64,000 bases of DNA from Paratissierella segnis. GTDB lineage: Bacteria > Bacillota > Clostridia > Tissierellales > Tissierellaceae. The DNA lies in contig NZ_JACRTG010000004.1 of NCBI RefSeq assembly GCF_014385195.1, forward strand, positions 31,918 through 95,917, written 5' to 3'. Below, in pieces: positions 30,999 through 39,270 of this stretch. A program made the position numbers and the translations under genes. Under the pieces are notes generated by a model that saw only the letters and a list, made by a program, of their open reading frames with translations, searched no databases and was not told the origin of the DNA. The stretch's first letter is position 1, and every line of letters begins with the position of its first letter.

Positions 30999-31007
30999 AT
31001 TATACCA
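30999..31007 (-). promoter_or_regulatory. Candidate extended -10 of the CofE-like gene
   Basis: On the minus strand TGGTATAAT, about 40 bases before the start codon; no good -35 is visible. Confidence 0.4.
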
Positions 31008-31111
31008 TAAAATTACTATAAATAAAATATTTTGATTTCATTTAATTGTTACGAGCATCCCTATAGTTTAAGGATGAGTATAATCAGGAAATTGCCTATT
31101 CTTAATTGTAC

Positions 31112-31714
31112 TTACAATTGTGAATCGTGAACTGTGAACTGTGAATTGTTACAATCTATTATTTCTTTTTCAGTAATTATATAATCAACTGGTATATCAT
31201 AATATTCTCTGGGAACTTTGTCAATTATTTGCAAGTCAAAAGCTATAGCGATTCTGGGAACATTTTTATCTATTTTGGATAAAAACCTATCATAATATCC
31301 TCCACCATAGCCAATTCTATAGCCTTCTCGGTCAAAAACTACCCCCGGAACAATAATTAGATCCACTAATTCCGGATCTTTATATCTTATAAATTCTTTT
31401 TTCGGGGTTAAGATATTGTAATATCCCGGTTCTAATTCATTAAAATTAGTAACTAAAGATAGCTTTAATTCTTTAGTTTCTTTAATAGTTATCGGAACTA
31501 CAAGATTTTTATCATCCCTTATTCCGGCTTTTATTAATTCATGAGTATCGACCTCATCACTGAAGCTCACAAAAGTCATTATAGTTTTGGAATTTTTATA
31601 GTATGCTGAATTTAATAAAGAGTTTAAGATTGAATTACTATAAATTTCGTGTTCATTTTTCCCTAATTTGGATCTTTTATCCAGAATTTGACGTCTTAAT
31701 AATGTTTTATCCAA
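31112..31714 (-). CDS. 5-formyltetrahydrofolate cyclo-ligase with a repeat-derived tail
   Basis: 200 residues. The enzyme turns 5-formyl-THF into 5,10-methenyl-THF with ATP. Family blocks are LRRQILDKRSKL at the start, PGVVFDREGYRIGYGGGYYDRFL for ATP and folate binding and AIAFDLQIIDKVPREYYDIPVDYIITEKEII near the normal end. After about residue 188 the sequence NSQFTVHDSQL is encoded entirely by heptad repeat units, so an element entered or grew into the 3' end and replaced the original terminus. The core is intact and probably active. The start is TTG at 31714 after GAGGTGA. Confidence 0.92.
   Translation of the reverse strand: MDKTLLRRQILDKRSKLGKNEHEIYSNSILNSLLNSAYYKNSKTIMTFVSFSDEVDTHELIKAGIRDDKNLVVPITIKETKELKLSLVTNFNELEPGYYNILTPKKEFIRYKDPELVDLIIVPGVVFDREGYRIGYGGGYYDRFLSKIDKNVPRIAIAFDLQIIDKVPREYYDIPVDYIITEKEIIDCNNSQFTVHDSQL
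31115..31150. repeat. Heptad repeat tract inside the 3' end of the formyl-THF cyclo-ligase gene
   Basis: Read on the minus strand: AACAATTC ACAGTTC ACAGTTC ACGATTC ACAATT, ending at the stop codon. Same units as the other heptad tracts, here translated. Confidence 0.9.
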
Positions 31715-31821
31715 TTAATTCACCTCAAATAGTTTATTTATCTTTCATTTTATATTATAATATAACATTAAGGAAAAGAATAATACATAAACTGATTTAT
31801 TATGATATTTGGGGTGAAACT

Positions 31822-32517
31822 TTGATAAAATTTATAAATGCAAGCAAAGAATATAAAAATGGTGTTAAAGCTCTTTCAAATATAAATTTAGAAATATATA
31901 AAGGTGAATTTGTATTTATAGTAGGTTTAAGCGGAGCTGGAAAATCTACATTAGTTAAATTGTTATTAAAAGAAGAAAATGTTACGGAAGGCAATATATT
32001 ATTGGATGGCTTGGATATTACCAAGATATCAAACAGAAAGGTGCCATATCTGCGGAGACAGGTTGGAGTGGTATTTCAAGATTTTAGACTTCTGACAAAT
32101 AAGACCGTTTATGAAAATGTCGCCTTTGCCATGGAAATAGTAGGAGCGCATCCAAAGGAAATTCGCAGGAGGGTGCCCATGATATTGAGCTTGGTGGATT
32201 TAAGCAGAAAAGCAAATAGCTTTCCCGATCAGTTATCCGGGGGTGAACAGCAAAGGGTATCCATAGCAAGATCAATAGTAAATAATCCTCCGGTTCTAAT
32301 AGCGGACGAGCCTACCGGCAATTTAGATCCGGAAACTGCGATGGAAATCATGAAGGTGCTTTCAGACATAAATGGAAGGGGTACAACAGTTTTGATGGCA
32401 ACTCATGCGAGAGAGATTGTAAACACTATGAAGAAAAGAGTTATAACCTTAGAAGACGGCAAAGTTATAAGAGACGAGGAAAAGGGAGGTTATGAGCTTG
32501 AAGTTTCGAATATTTAA
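31822..32517 (+). CDS. ftsE: Cell division ATP-binding protein FtsE
   Basis: 231 residues. Walker A GLSGAGKST, Q-loop VVFQDFRLL, signature LSGGEQQR and Walker B VLIADEPTGNLDP are all present, and the TGNLDPET sequence is typical of FtsE. It pairs with FtsX to drive cell-wall hydrolase activity at the septum or side wall. The start is TTG at 31822 after GGGGTGA, giving MIKFINASKEYKNG, the normal N-terminus; the open frame to 31603 upstream crosses the divergent gene and its promoter and is not coding. It overlaps ftsX. Confidence 0.95.
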   Translation: MIKFINASKEYKNGVKALSNINLEIYKGEFVFIVGLSGAGKSTLVKLLLKEENVTEGNILLDGLDITKISNRKVPYLRRQVGVVFQDFRLLTNKTVYENVAFAMEIVGAHPKEIRRRVPMILSLVDLSRKANSFPDQLSGGEQQRVSIARSIVNNPPVLIADEPTGNLDPETAMEIMKVLSDINGRGTTVLMATHAREIVNTMKKRVITLEDGKVIRDEEKGGYELEVSNI

Positions 32518-33397
32518 AAATATTACTAAACAGGGCTTTCAAAGTATGTGGAGAAATAGAGGGATGGGGTTAGCCTCTGTTTCATCAATCACTGCGGTAC
32601 TTATGATATTGGGTGTAATCTTGATTTTGATTTTGAGTATAAACAATATAATGTTGGATACTAAGACTAAATTTGATGAAGTCCAAGTCTTTTTGGCTGA
32701 TGAAGCAAAAGAAGAGGATGTAAATAATATAGCAGATGTTTTAAAAAATAGTGAAGGTGTAGTATCAGTTACATATGAGTCAAAGAAACAAGCCCTTGAA
32801 ATCCTTAGAAAAGATTGGGACGAGGATGCTTATTTATTAGAAGGGCTGGAAGATGATAATCCGCTGCCAAATTCCTATATTATCAAATTGAAAGATATAA
32901 AGTATGCAAAATCAATTGTTGATAAGGTTAGTGGTTTAGCAGGAGTGGAAAATATAACTTATTATCAAGAAATCATTGACAAACTAATGGTACTGGCAAA
33001 TTATATACGCTTTGGTGGTTTGGCAATAATAGGTGTATTGGTTTTTGTATCGGTTTTTATAATTTCAAATACCATCAAATTAACAGTAACTTCAAGAAAG
33101 AGGGAAATCAATATAATGAAATATGTCGGAGCAACTAACAATTATATTAGAGGACCTTTCATTATTGAAGGGATATTGCTTGGACTCTGCGGAGCATTGA
33201 TATCTATACTTATAGTATATTACGGATATGGGTATTTATTTGATGCGGTAAATGAGAAATTATATTCAATGTTTACATTTTATTTGATAGAACCAAAAAA
33301 TATCTTTAATGACATAGCTATAATGTTTGCTACATTAGGAGTAGGTATTGGGGCATTAGGCAGTATTGTTTCTTTAAAACGGTTTTTAAATGTTTAG
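32492..33397 (+). CDS. ftsX: Cell division permease FtsX
   Basis: About 301 residues with four membrane helices: one near residue 30-55 (ITAVLMILGVILILILSI), an outside domain to about 170, then three near the C-terminus. Family blocks include QGFQSMWRNRGMGLAS, EIINKL-like EIIDKLMVLANYIRF and RKREINIMKYVGATNNYIRGPF. The outside domain contacts the coiled-coil hydrolase partner, here most likely the M23 protein encoded next. ATG at 32492 lies close to GGGAGG; TTG at 32498 has better spacing and is possible. The start overlaps the ftsE end. Confidence 0.94.
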   Translation: MSLKFRIFKNITKQGFQSMWRNRGMGLASVSSITAVLMILGVILILILSINNIMLDTKTKFDEVQVFLADEAKEEDVNNIADVLKNSEGVVSVTYESKKQALEILRKDWDEDAYLLEGLEDDNPLPNSYIIKLKDIKYAKSIVDKVSGLAGVENITYYQEIIDKLMVLANYIRFGGLAIIGVLVFVSVFIISNTIKLTVTSRKREINIMKYVGATNNYIRGPFIIEGILLGLCGALISILIVYYGYGYLFDAVNEKLYSMFTFYLIEPKNIFNDIAIMFATLGVGIGALGSIVSLKRFLNV

Positions 33398-33408
33398 GGG
33401 GGAGTCAA

Positions 33409-34542
33409 ATGAAAAAGAAGAGTTTATTTACGATTTTACTGACAATGCTTATTTTATCATTAACATTTGTACAGGTCTATGGGGATAATCTAAACAATCT
33501 AAAGAATCAACAAAAAAATATAAATTCAAAATTAAAACAAACAAAGGATCAGATAAATTCAACTCATAATCAGAAAAAGGATGTGTCTCAGCAAATTCAT
33601 GAATTAGATTTAAAGTTGGATAATGCAACTGTTGAGTTGGAAAATGTTGGGAAACAATTAGACAAATTGAATAATAATATCAAAAAAACCACGGAAGAAT
33701 TGCATGATGCTGAGAAAAAACTTGATAATAAAAAAGACTTGTTTAATAAAAGAGTAAGGGTAATGTATCAAAACGGTAACGTAGGATATTTGGAAGTATT
33801 ACTGTCTTCCGGGAATATAAAGGATTTTTTGTCCAGAAAAGAAATGATTCAGTCCATTGCAGATCATGATAAAGAACTGATAGCATATATGAAGGAACAA
33901 AGGGATATTATAAACTCAAAAAAGACTGAATTAGAAGCACAAAGAGCCTCTGTTGAAGCGACAAAAGTAAAAATAGAAGCCAGAAAAAAGGACTTGGAAG
34001 TGGCAACCAGAGAAAAAGAAAATTTAATGTCTAGGCTGCAAAAAGATATAAAAGAATATGAAAAAGCTTATGATCAATTAAACGAAGAAGCAAAGGCTAT
34101 AGAGTCTAAAATAGTAAAATTGCAAAGAAACACAGGACCGTATTCCGGCGGTAAAATGGGATGGCCTGTTCCTGCAGGATATACAAGAATAAGTTCACCA
34201 TATGGGTATAGGATTCATCCGATATTTAAAACAAAAAAATTACATACAGGTATAGATATACCGGTACCGACGGGAACGTCAGTAATGGCTGCTTCGGATG
34301 GCGTAATAATATACTCTGATTGGCTTGGAAGTTATGGAAAGGCAGTTATGGTAGAACATGGCGGAGGGATTGTAACCCTTTATGGGCATAATTCATCCTT
34401 AGTTGCAAAAGTAGGACAGAATGTGAAAAGAGGAGAAACAATAGCTAAGGCAGGCAGTACAGGGAACTCCACCGGACCGCATTGCCATTTTGAAGTAAGG
34501 AAAAATGGTGTTTATGTAGATCCAATGCCGTGGTTTAAATAA
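33409..34542 (+). CDS. Secreted coiled-coil M23 peptidase (EnvC/PcsB/CwlO-like, FtsEX partner)
   Basis: 377 residues: signal peptide (to about residue 25, VQVYG), a long coiled coil (about 26-240, many Lys/Glu/Gln heptads) and a C-terminal M23 LytM domain. The zinc and catalytic residues are seen in HPIFKTKKLHTGIDIPV (H-x3-D type site) and in GPHCHFEV (H-x-H). FtsX-linked hydrolases of this layout are activated through their coiled coil. The position 11 bases after ftsX, as with pcsB and cwlO in related genomes, supports this. The M23 domain is complete, so direct endopeptidase activity is expected. Confidence 0.9.
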   Translation: MKKKSLFTILLTMLILSLTFVQVYGDNLNNLKNQQKNINSKLKQTKDQINSTHNQKKDVSQQIHELDLKLDNATVELENVGKQLDKLNNNIKKTTEELHDAEKKLDNKKDLFNKRVRVMYQNGNVGYLEVLLSSGNIKDFLSRKEMIQSIADHDKELIAYMKEQRDIINSKKTELEAQRASVEATKVKIEARKKDLEVATREKENLMSRLQKDIKEYEKAYDQLNEEAKAIESKIVKLQRNTGPYSGGKMGWPVPAGYTRISSPYGYRIHPIFKTKKLHTGIDIPVPTGTSVMAASDGVIIYSDWLGSYGKAVMVEHGGGIVTLYGHNSSLVAKVGQNVKRGETIAKAGSTGNSTGPHCHFEVRKNGVYVDPMPWFK

Positions 34543-34555
34543 AGAAAACTTGCAT

Positions 34556-34577
34556 AAGGGGATAAATCCCCTTTTTT
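34556..34577 (+). terminator. Terminator after the M23 peptidase gene
   Basis: AAGGGG and CCCCTT around ATAAAT, followed by a T run. A TATAAT at 34588-34593 just after it may belong to a promoter for the next gene. Confidence 0.7.
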
Positions 34578-34648
34578 CTTTTTAAGGTATAATACAATGA
34601 AATATTTAATAAAATAGTCACATAACCTAAAAAATAGAGGTGGAGATA

Positions 34649-35860
34649 ATGTCAAAGAAAAGAGCCATCACGTTGATGGTAGTAGCTGTACTTATTACAA
34701 ATATTATAACCTTTGGACTCACAAATATTGCTTCCGGTGGTATTGATTTGGGAATGTCTTTTGGCAATGAGAATAAAATAAATGAAAGTCGTGAGATATC
34801 TAAGGTACAAAATATAAAAACTTATATTAAAAACAATTATTTAAGAGAAGTTGATGATGAAAAAATGTTAGAGGGTCAACTTAAAGGAATGGTGCAATCT
34901 CTAAATGACCCTTACTCCGTATATATGACATCGGATGAATTTGCAAGCTTTGCTCAAGAAACGTCAGGAGTTTATGGAGGAATTGGAGTTATAGTAACAC
35001 CGGGAGAGGATAATTTGATTACTGTGGTTTCCCCAATAGAAGATACTCCAGGAGAGAGAGCGGGAATCAAAACCGGTGATAGGATAATTAGGGTTAATGG
35101 AGTAGAATACTCAGCAGAAAATATGGATGAAGCTGTAAAAGTAATGAAAGGTAAACCTAAAACAAAGGTGACCATAACCATTATGAGATTAGACAAGGAA
35201 GGAAATAATCAAACATTGGATTTAGATATAGTTCGAGAAGAGATTAGATTAATTACCGTAAAATCAAATATTATAGACAATAACATAGGGTATATAAGAA
35301 TAACATCTTTCGATGAGTTAACCTATAAGGATTTTAAGGAGAATCTATCAAAATTAGAAAAATCTAATATTAAAGGATTAATTATAGACTTAAGGAATAA
35401 CCCCGGCGGGCTTTTGAATGTGTGTGCAGAGATTGCAGATGAACTTCTGGGAGCCGGAGATATTGTATATACCCAAACGAAAGATGGGACTAGGGAATAT
35501 TTAAAATCCGATAAGAATCAAATTACAATACCTATTGTGTTGCTGGTAAATGAGGGGAGTGCCAGTGCTTCAGAGATATTGGCGGGAGCCGTCAAAGACC
35601 ATCAAAGAGGAGAATTAATAGGAACAAAGACCTTTGGGAAAGGAGTCGTACAAAGAATAAGAGAATTATCAGACGGATCAGGAATTAAATTAACGGTTTC
35701 AGAATATTTTACGCCTAACGGTACAAATATTCATGGCATTGGAATAACCCCAGATATTGTTCTTGAGTTAAACGAAGGAGTAGAAAATATTGGGCCGGGA
35801 TATATAAGTGAAGACAATCAATTGCAGAAAGCCGTTGAAGTAATTAAAGGGAAGATATAG
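34649..35860 (+). CDS. S41 carboxy-terminal processing protease (CtpA/CtpB)
   Basis: 403 residues: a signal anchor (ITLMVVAVLITNIITFGLT), an N-terminal helical part, a PDZ domain (about 95-180, VYGGIGVIVTPGED, ERAGIKTGDRIIRVNG) and the S41 protease core. The catalytic serine is in NEGSASASEILAGA and the lysine in GTKTFGKGVVQ. Such proteases act outside the membrane; B. subtilis CtpB takes part in the sigma-K checkpoint of sporulation. ATG at 34649 follows GAGGTGGA. A minJ-like gene follows after a repeat element, as in Bacillus. Confidence 0.93.
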   Translation: MSKKRAITLMVVAVLITNIITFGLTNIASGGIDLGMSFGNENKINESREISKVQNIKTYIKNNYLREVDDEKMLEGQLKGMVQSLNDPYSVYMTSDEFASFAQETSGVYGGIGVIVTPGEDNLITVVSPIEDTPGERAGIKTGDRIIRVNGVEYSAENMDEAVKVMKGKPKTKVTITIMRLDKEGNNQTLDLDIVREEIRLITVKSNIIDNNIGYIRITSFDELTYKDFKENLSKLEKSNIKGLIIDLRNNPGGLLNVCAEIADELLGAGDIVYTQTKDGTREYLKSDKNQITIPIVLLVNEGSASASEILAGAVKDHQRGELIGTKTFGKGVVQRIRELSDGSGIKLTVSEYFTPNGTNIHGIGITPDIVLELNEGVENIGPGYISEDNQLQKAVEVIKGKI

Positions 35861-35865
35861 AAGGC

Positions 35866-36232
35866 AATTCACAATTCACAGTTCACAATGCACAATCGAC
35901 CCTTGGGTCGTCCTGAGTTGGGCAGGATTAACTTAACTATCGAGGGATCTCCGTTTTTAAGATAGTTAAGAACTAAGAGTGAAGAGAGAAGCAGTGAATA
36001 AGTAACAGTGAACAGTGAACAACAGTTTAAAAACAGTTGAAAAGCAGGATAATCACTGCTATTGTCATCCTGAGTGCCAAGCGAAGGATCTCAACCTTTA
36101 AAAGGTAGGTAATAAGTAAAAGGTAAGAGGTATTGGGCTGAGCTATGGAGTCATTAAACAGAGATTCTTCACTATGTTTAGAATGATACCTTCGGTGTCA
36201 ATGTACAATCGAAAAGATAGTGAAGAGTTGAT
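35866..36232. repeat. Mosaic heptad repeat element, inverted orientation
   Basis: Starts with AATTCAC AATTCAC AGTTCAC AATGCAC, then the palindrome GACCCTTGGGTC (35898-35909), the short core GAGTTGGGCAGGATTAACTTAACTATCGAGG, heptads AGTGAAC AGTGAAC, the module GTCATCCTGAGTGCCAAGCGA, a GGTAATA AGTAAAA GGTAAGA array and an inverted copy of the GAAGAATCTC module. It has all modules of the family and fills the gap between ctpA and the minJ-like gene. Confidence 0.85.
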
Positions 36233-36288
36233 TAGAAGATGTGCATAAGTTTTGCATAATAAAGAATAATAAAAAAAGGAGAATAGGT

Positions 36289-37311
36289 ATGAACGGATTA
36301 TATCAAATTATGTATTTTACATTAATTGATATTAAAAATACTCTATTATCTCCTTTTTTTATTATAATTTTTGCCATAATCTATTATCAATATAATCAAT
36401 TTAAATCCTCAAGATCAACGTTGGTGAGGACACTTAATTCTCTATTTTATGGCATATTGGGCGGATTTGTAACTACAATAGCATTTATATATTTAGAAGT
36501 TGTAATTATTCCTAAGGACTACATGTATATTTTAGCAATATCGCTTTTGCTTTCAATGATAGATACAAGGTATATGTGTTTTGCTTATTCAGGAAGTTTG
36601 ATTACACTTTCAAGCATAATATTTGGATATCCAAGGATTGACAATAGAGATATCATGTTAGTCGCAGCTACATTGCATATAGTAGAGAGTATTTTGGTAC
36701 TGATAAACGGAAGCAAAGATAGAGAGCCCACACTCTTCCAACATGAGGATATAACGGTGGGAGGATTTAGTATGAATCGGTTTTGGCCAATACCTTTTGT
36801 AGTATTCATTGGTCACGACCTAATTAAGCCGGTTACTCTAATGGCAGTTTTAAATTATGGAGATTTTACTTTATCTTATCCAGAGAACAAGAGAATTTTT
36901 AGCGGGATATTGATGCTGATATATAGTTCTATATTATTGCTTATAACCAAATCAATTTTGAATCCGGTAATTCCGCCTTTATTTGCTATTTTGGGGCATG
37001 AATTTATAATCTATATAAATAAATTAATTGAACAAAATAGAGTCCCCATATTTTCGCCTCCAATAAAAGGAGTCAGGGTACTTGATATTCTTAACAATGG
37101 CATTGGTAAGGATATGGGGATTGAAATAGGAGATATAATAATTAGCATCAATGGTGTAACTGTATATGATGATAGAGATTTGAACAATATAGAGTTATTA
37201 AATAGCGGGAATACTAAAATACTTTATTTTAATAGAAAAAAAGGAATTACTGAAAAAACGTATAAAGGAAAAAGAAAGGCCCTAGGAATATTAGTTGTTC
37301 CTAGGGTGTAG
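36289..37311 (+). CDS. PDZ-domain membrane protein, MinJ-like
   Basis: 340 residues: about seven or eight membrane helices in the first 240 residues and a C-terminal PDZ domain (GVRVLDILNNGIGKDMGIEIGDIIISINGVTV). MinJ of B. subtilis has this layout and links DivIVA to MinCD in placing the division septum. In Bacillus minJ lies beside ctpB, ftsEX and uvrBA, the same set as here, which supports the call. ATG at 36289 follows AAAGGAG; the frame open from 36241 has no site and enters the repeat. The 3' end overlaps the convergent lipoprotein gene by 11 bases. Confidence 0.8.
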   Translation: MNGLYQIMYFTLIDIKNTLLSPFFIIIFAIIYYQYNQFKSSRSTLVRTLNSLFYGILGGFVTTIAFIYLEVVIIPKDYMYILAISLLLSMIDTRYMCFAYSGSLITLSSIIFGYPRIDNRDIMLVAATLHIVESILVLINGSKDREPTLFQHEDITVGGFSMNRFWPIPFVVFIGHDLIKPVTLMAVLNYGDFTLSYPENKRIFSGILMLIYSSILLLITKSILNPVIPPLFAILGHEFIIYINKLIEQNRVPIFSPPIKGVRVLDILNNGIGKDMGIEIGDIIISINGVTVYDDRDLNNIELLNSGNTKILYFNRKKGITEKTYKGKRKALGILVVPRV

Positions 37312-38896
37312 CTGACAATTTCTTCAAATCAACAGCATATATTAATTCATGTTTCTCATTTTCAAAAGGAATGGTCAAATTTACATATATTAAATTTTTT
37401 TCGATGTTATAGTAGACGTTGTCGCTATTTATGTTACTGATTGTTGTTAATACTTCATCCCCTAAGTCATAGCCATGGACAGTATAATCGTTGTTGCTTT
37501 GATTTTTTTCTATTAAAAGAAGTTTATTTTCAGTGATAATTGAATAATTCGATAGATTTAAATCTATAACATCCATTTTCTTATTTGTATCTAAATCGTA
37601 GATGTAAAGCGCATTTTTATCTTCTTTCTCAGTATTTTTTAAATAACAGATTCTATTTTCATCAATAAATTTTACATTAAAGCCATAATCAACAAACTTA
37701 AGATCTTGCCAGTTGTTGGTAAAGATAATTTTTTTATTTAATTTATTTTCTTCTAAGGCAGTGATAATCGCGTTGCTTTTTATATTCTTAATACCGATTA
37801 TATTTAAATCATAGGTATTTACTAGATTAGTTTCATTATTTCTTAAATTATAAGTGTAAATACTTGATGATTCATTGTGATCTATTATATATAAATTGTT
37901 ATTATCCTTCCAGTTTACGGATAGAGGATTTATTGGATCATTGAAAATAACCTTGTAAGCCTTCGCAGCATCTATTGGAATTATGTACAATTCTCTCTTA
38001 TTATCATTGTTTTCAACCAAAGATATGCTTTTCAAATCCGGGCTAAATATTGCTGATTGTATTTTTTGATTGGATTTAAATAATAAACCTCTTTCATTAT
38101 TCTCTATATCATAAATCCATAGGCTTTCAGTATCAATATTTTTTGCTATATCATTTTCTTTTTTTCTATAAAGAATATATTTATCATCTATATAGTCTAG
38201 TACATGACCCTCGTCAACAATTGAAGAGATAAAACTCTTTGTCGATTTTAAAATATTTCCACTATTTGCATCAATTTCAACTGATAGATTAACTAAGGGG
38301 GTTTCCGGATTATTTCTATCAAAAATACTATTGTAAGTTATATCCCAAATGATACTGTCATCTATATTTAATAAATTTATTACCGGAGCTGTATTGGCGG
38401 AAACTTTAAATTCTGAATTTATTTTATTTATTACATCATTTAATCCAAGTTTAATGCTCAAGGGTTTGTAATTTTCATTTATAATATTAAATTTTATATC
38501 ATCTATGTCCTTTAGTTTTTGATTTATATCTATTACAATTTGAGGAACTGCCAGCTGAGTCGATTTCTCATCAGTCTCATTTATAACATGTATATTTACA
38601 ATATTTCCTTTTCTAACGATTTTGTCTATCTGTGCACCTGATGATTCCAACAATCCCAAGGAGGCAAGCAGTTTTATTTTATTTTTTTTCTTCACTATTT
38701 CTACATTTGGTTCAATTGTTTGATATCCTTTTGATAGTACGACCTGTTCAAGGCTATATTCAATCTCTTCGCCGCCTTCAGTTTCTGCTTTAGCATTGGT
38801 ATCTTTTGTTAATAGAGGTAAGTTTTCTATTGCCTTACATCCGGCTAAAGATAGTGTTAAAATGATAAGTAAGCCTAATTTCGTTATGTGTTTCAT
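37301..38896 (-). CDS. Large lipoprotein with probable beta-propeller C-terminal part
   Basis: 531 residues with a lipoprotein signal (MKHITKLGLLIILTLSLAGC, lipobox SLAGC). The N-terminal half has SLEQVVLSKGYQTIEPNVEIVKKKNKIKLLASLGLLESSG and a PepSY-like stretch. The C-terminal half contains repeated blade-like units ending in aromatic strands (LWIYDIENNERG, AIFSPDLKSISLVENNDNKRELYIIPID, LYIIDHNESSSIYTYNLRNNE, ALYIYDLDTNKK), as in TolB or WD-type propellers. It is convergent with the minJ-like gene, and GGGAGG precedes its ATG. No enzyme motif was found. I do not recognise a named homologue. Confidence 0.7.
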   Translation of the reverse strand: MKHITKLGLLIILTLSLAGCKAIENLPLLTKDTNAKAETEGGEEIEYSLEQVVLSKGYQTIEPNVEIVKKKNKIKLLASLGLLESSGAQIDKIVRKGNIVNIHVINETDEKSTQLAVPQIVIDINQKLKDIDDIKFNIINENYKPLSIKLGLNDVINKINSEFKVSANTAPVINLLNIDDSIIWDITYNSIFDRNNPETPLVNLSVEIDANSGNILKSTKSFISSIVDEGHVLDYIDDKYILYRKKENDIAKNIDTESLWIYDIENNERGLLFKSNQKIQSAIFSPDLKSISLVENNDNKRELYIIPIDAAKAYKVIFNDPINPLSVNWKDNNNLYIIDHNESSSIYTYNLRNNETNLVNTYDLNIIGIKNIKSNAIITALEENKLNKKIIFTNNWQDLKFVDYGFNVKFIDENRICYLKNTEKEDKNALYIYDLDTNKKMDVIDLNLSNYSIITENKLLLIEKNQSNNDYTVHGYDLGDEVLTTISNINSDNVYYNIEKNLIYVNLTIPFENEKHELIYAVDLKKLSATP

Positions 38897-39018
38897 TAGA
38901 ATACCTCCCTTCTTCTAATAGTTTACAATATAACTTGTTTTTCTTCAATATTAATATAAATAAAATTGTGAATTTGCATCTAAAACCATATATGTTCTAT
39001 AAGTGAATTATTTTAAAG

Positions 39019-39173
39019 ACCCTAAAGTTCGATCCTAATAACTCTTCTCTCTTAGTTCTTCACTATCTTAAAAACGGAGATCCCTCGATAGTTAAGTTAA
39101 TCCTGCCCAACTCAGGACGACCCAAGGGTCGATTGTGCATTGTGAACTGTGCATTATGAATTGTCTTCAATTG
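39019..39173. repeat. Mosaic heptad repeat element, short core form
   Basis: AAGACCCTAAAGTTC, then CTCTTAGTTCTTCAC, ACGGAGATCCCTCGATAGTT, AATCCTGCCCAACTCAGGACG and the palindrome GACCCAAGGGTC (39119-39130), followed by GTGCATT GTGAACT GTGCATT ATGAATT heptads. The core lacks the CCCTTAGACTACAAAGGG insert of the long form. The copy near 35.9 kb is its inverted relative. Confidence 0.85.
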
Positions 39174-39201
39174 TATTTCGTTTGTTTTTATAAAATAAGT
39201 T

Positions 39202-39252
39202 TTGACAATATTATATATTATTATATAATAATTATATTAGGAACAAATGTTC
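39202..39252 (+). promoter_or_regulatory. uvrBA promoter with LexA/DinR (SOS) box
   Basis: TTGACA (39202-39207), a 16-base spacer and TATAAT (39224-39229). At 39241-39252 GAACAAATGTTC matches the Gram-positive SOS box GAAC-N4-GTTC exactly and covers the start of transcription, so LexA would repress uvrB-uvrA until DNA damage. Confidence 0.9.
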
Positions 39253-39270
39253 AAACCTAGAGGTGATTAA

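Noticed and set aside
31603..31821. N-terminal extension of FtsE
   Set aside because: The upstream part overlaps the divergent cyclo-ligase gene and its promoter; the TTG at 31822 has a ribosome site and gives the normal FtsE start.
35866..36232. Repeat elements as insertion sequences
   Set aside because: No transposase frame and no terminal inverted repeats with target duplications were found; they are too short for a complete element.
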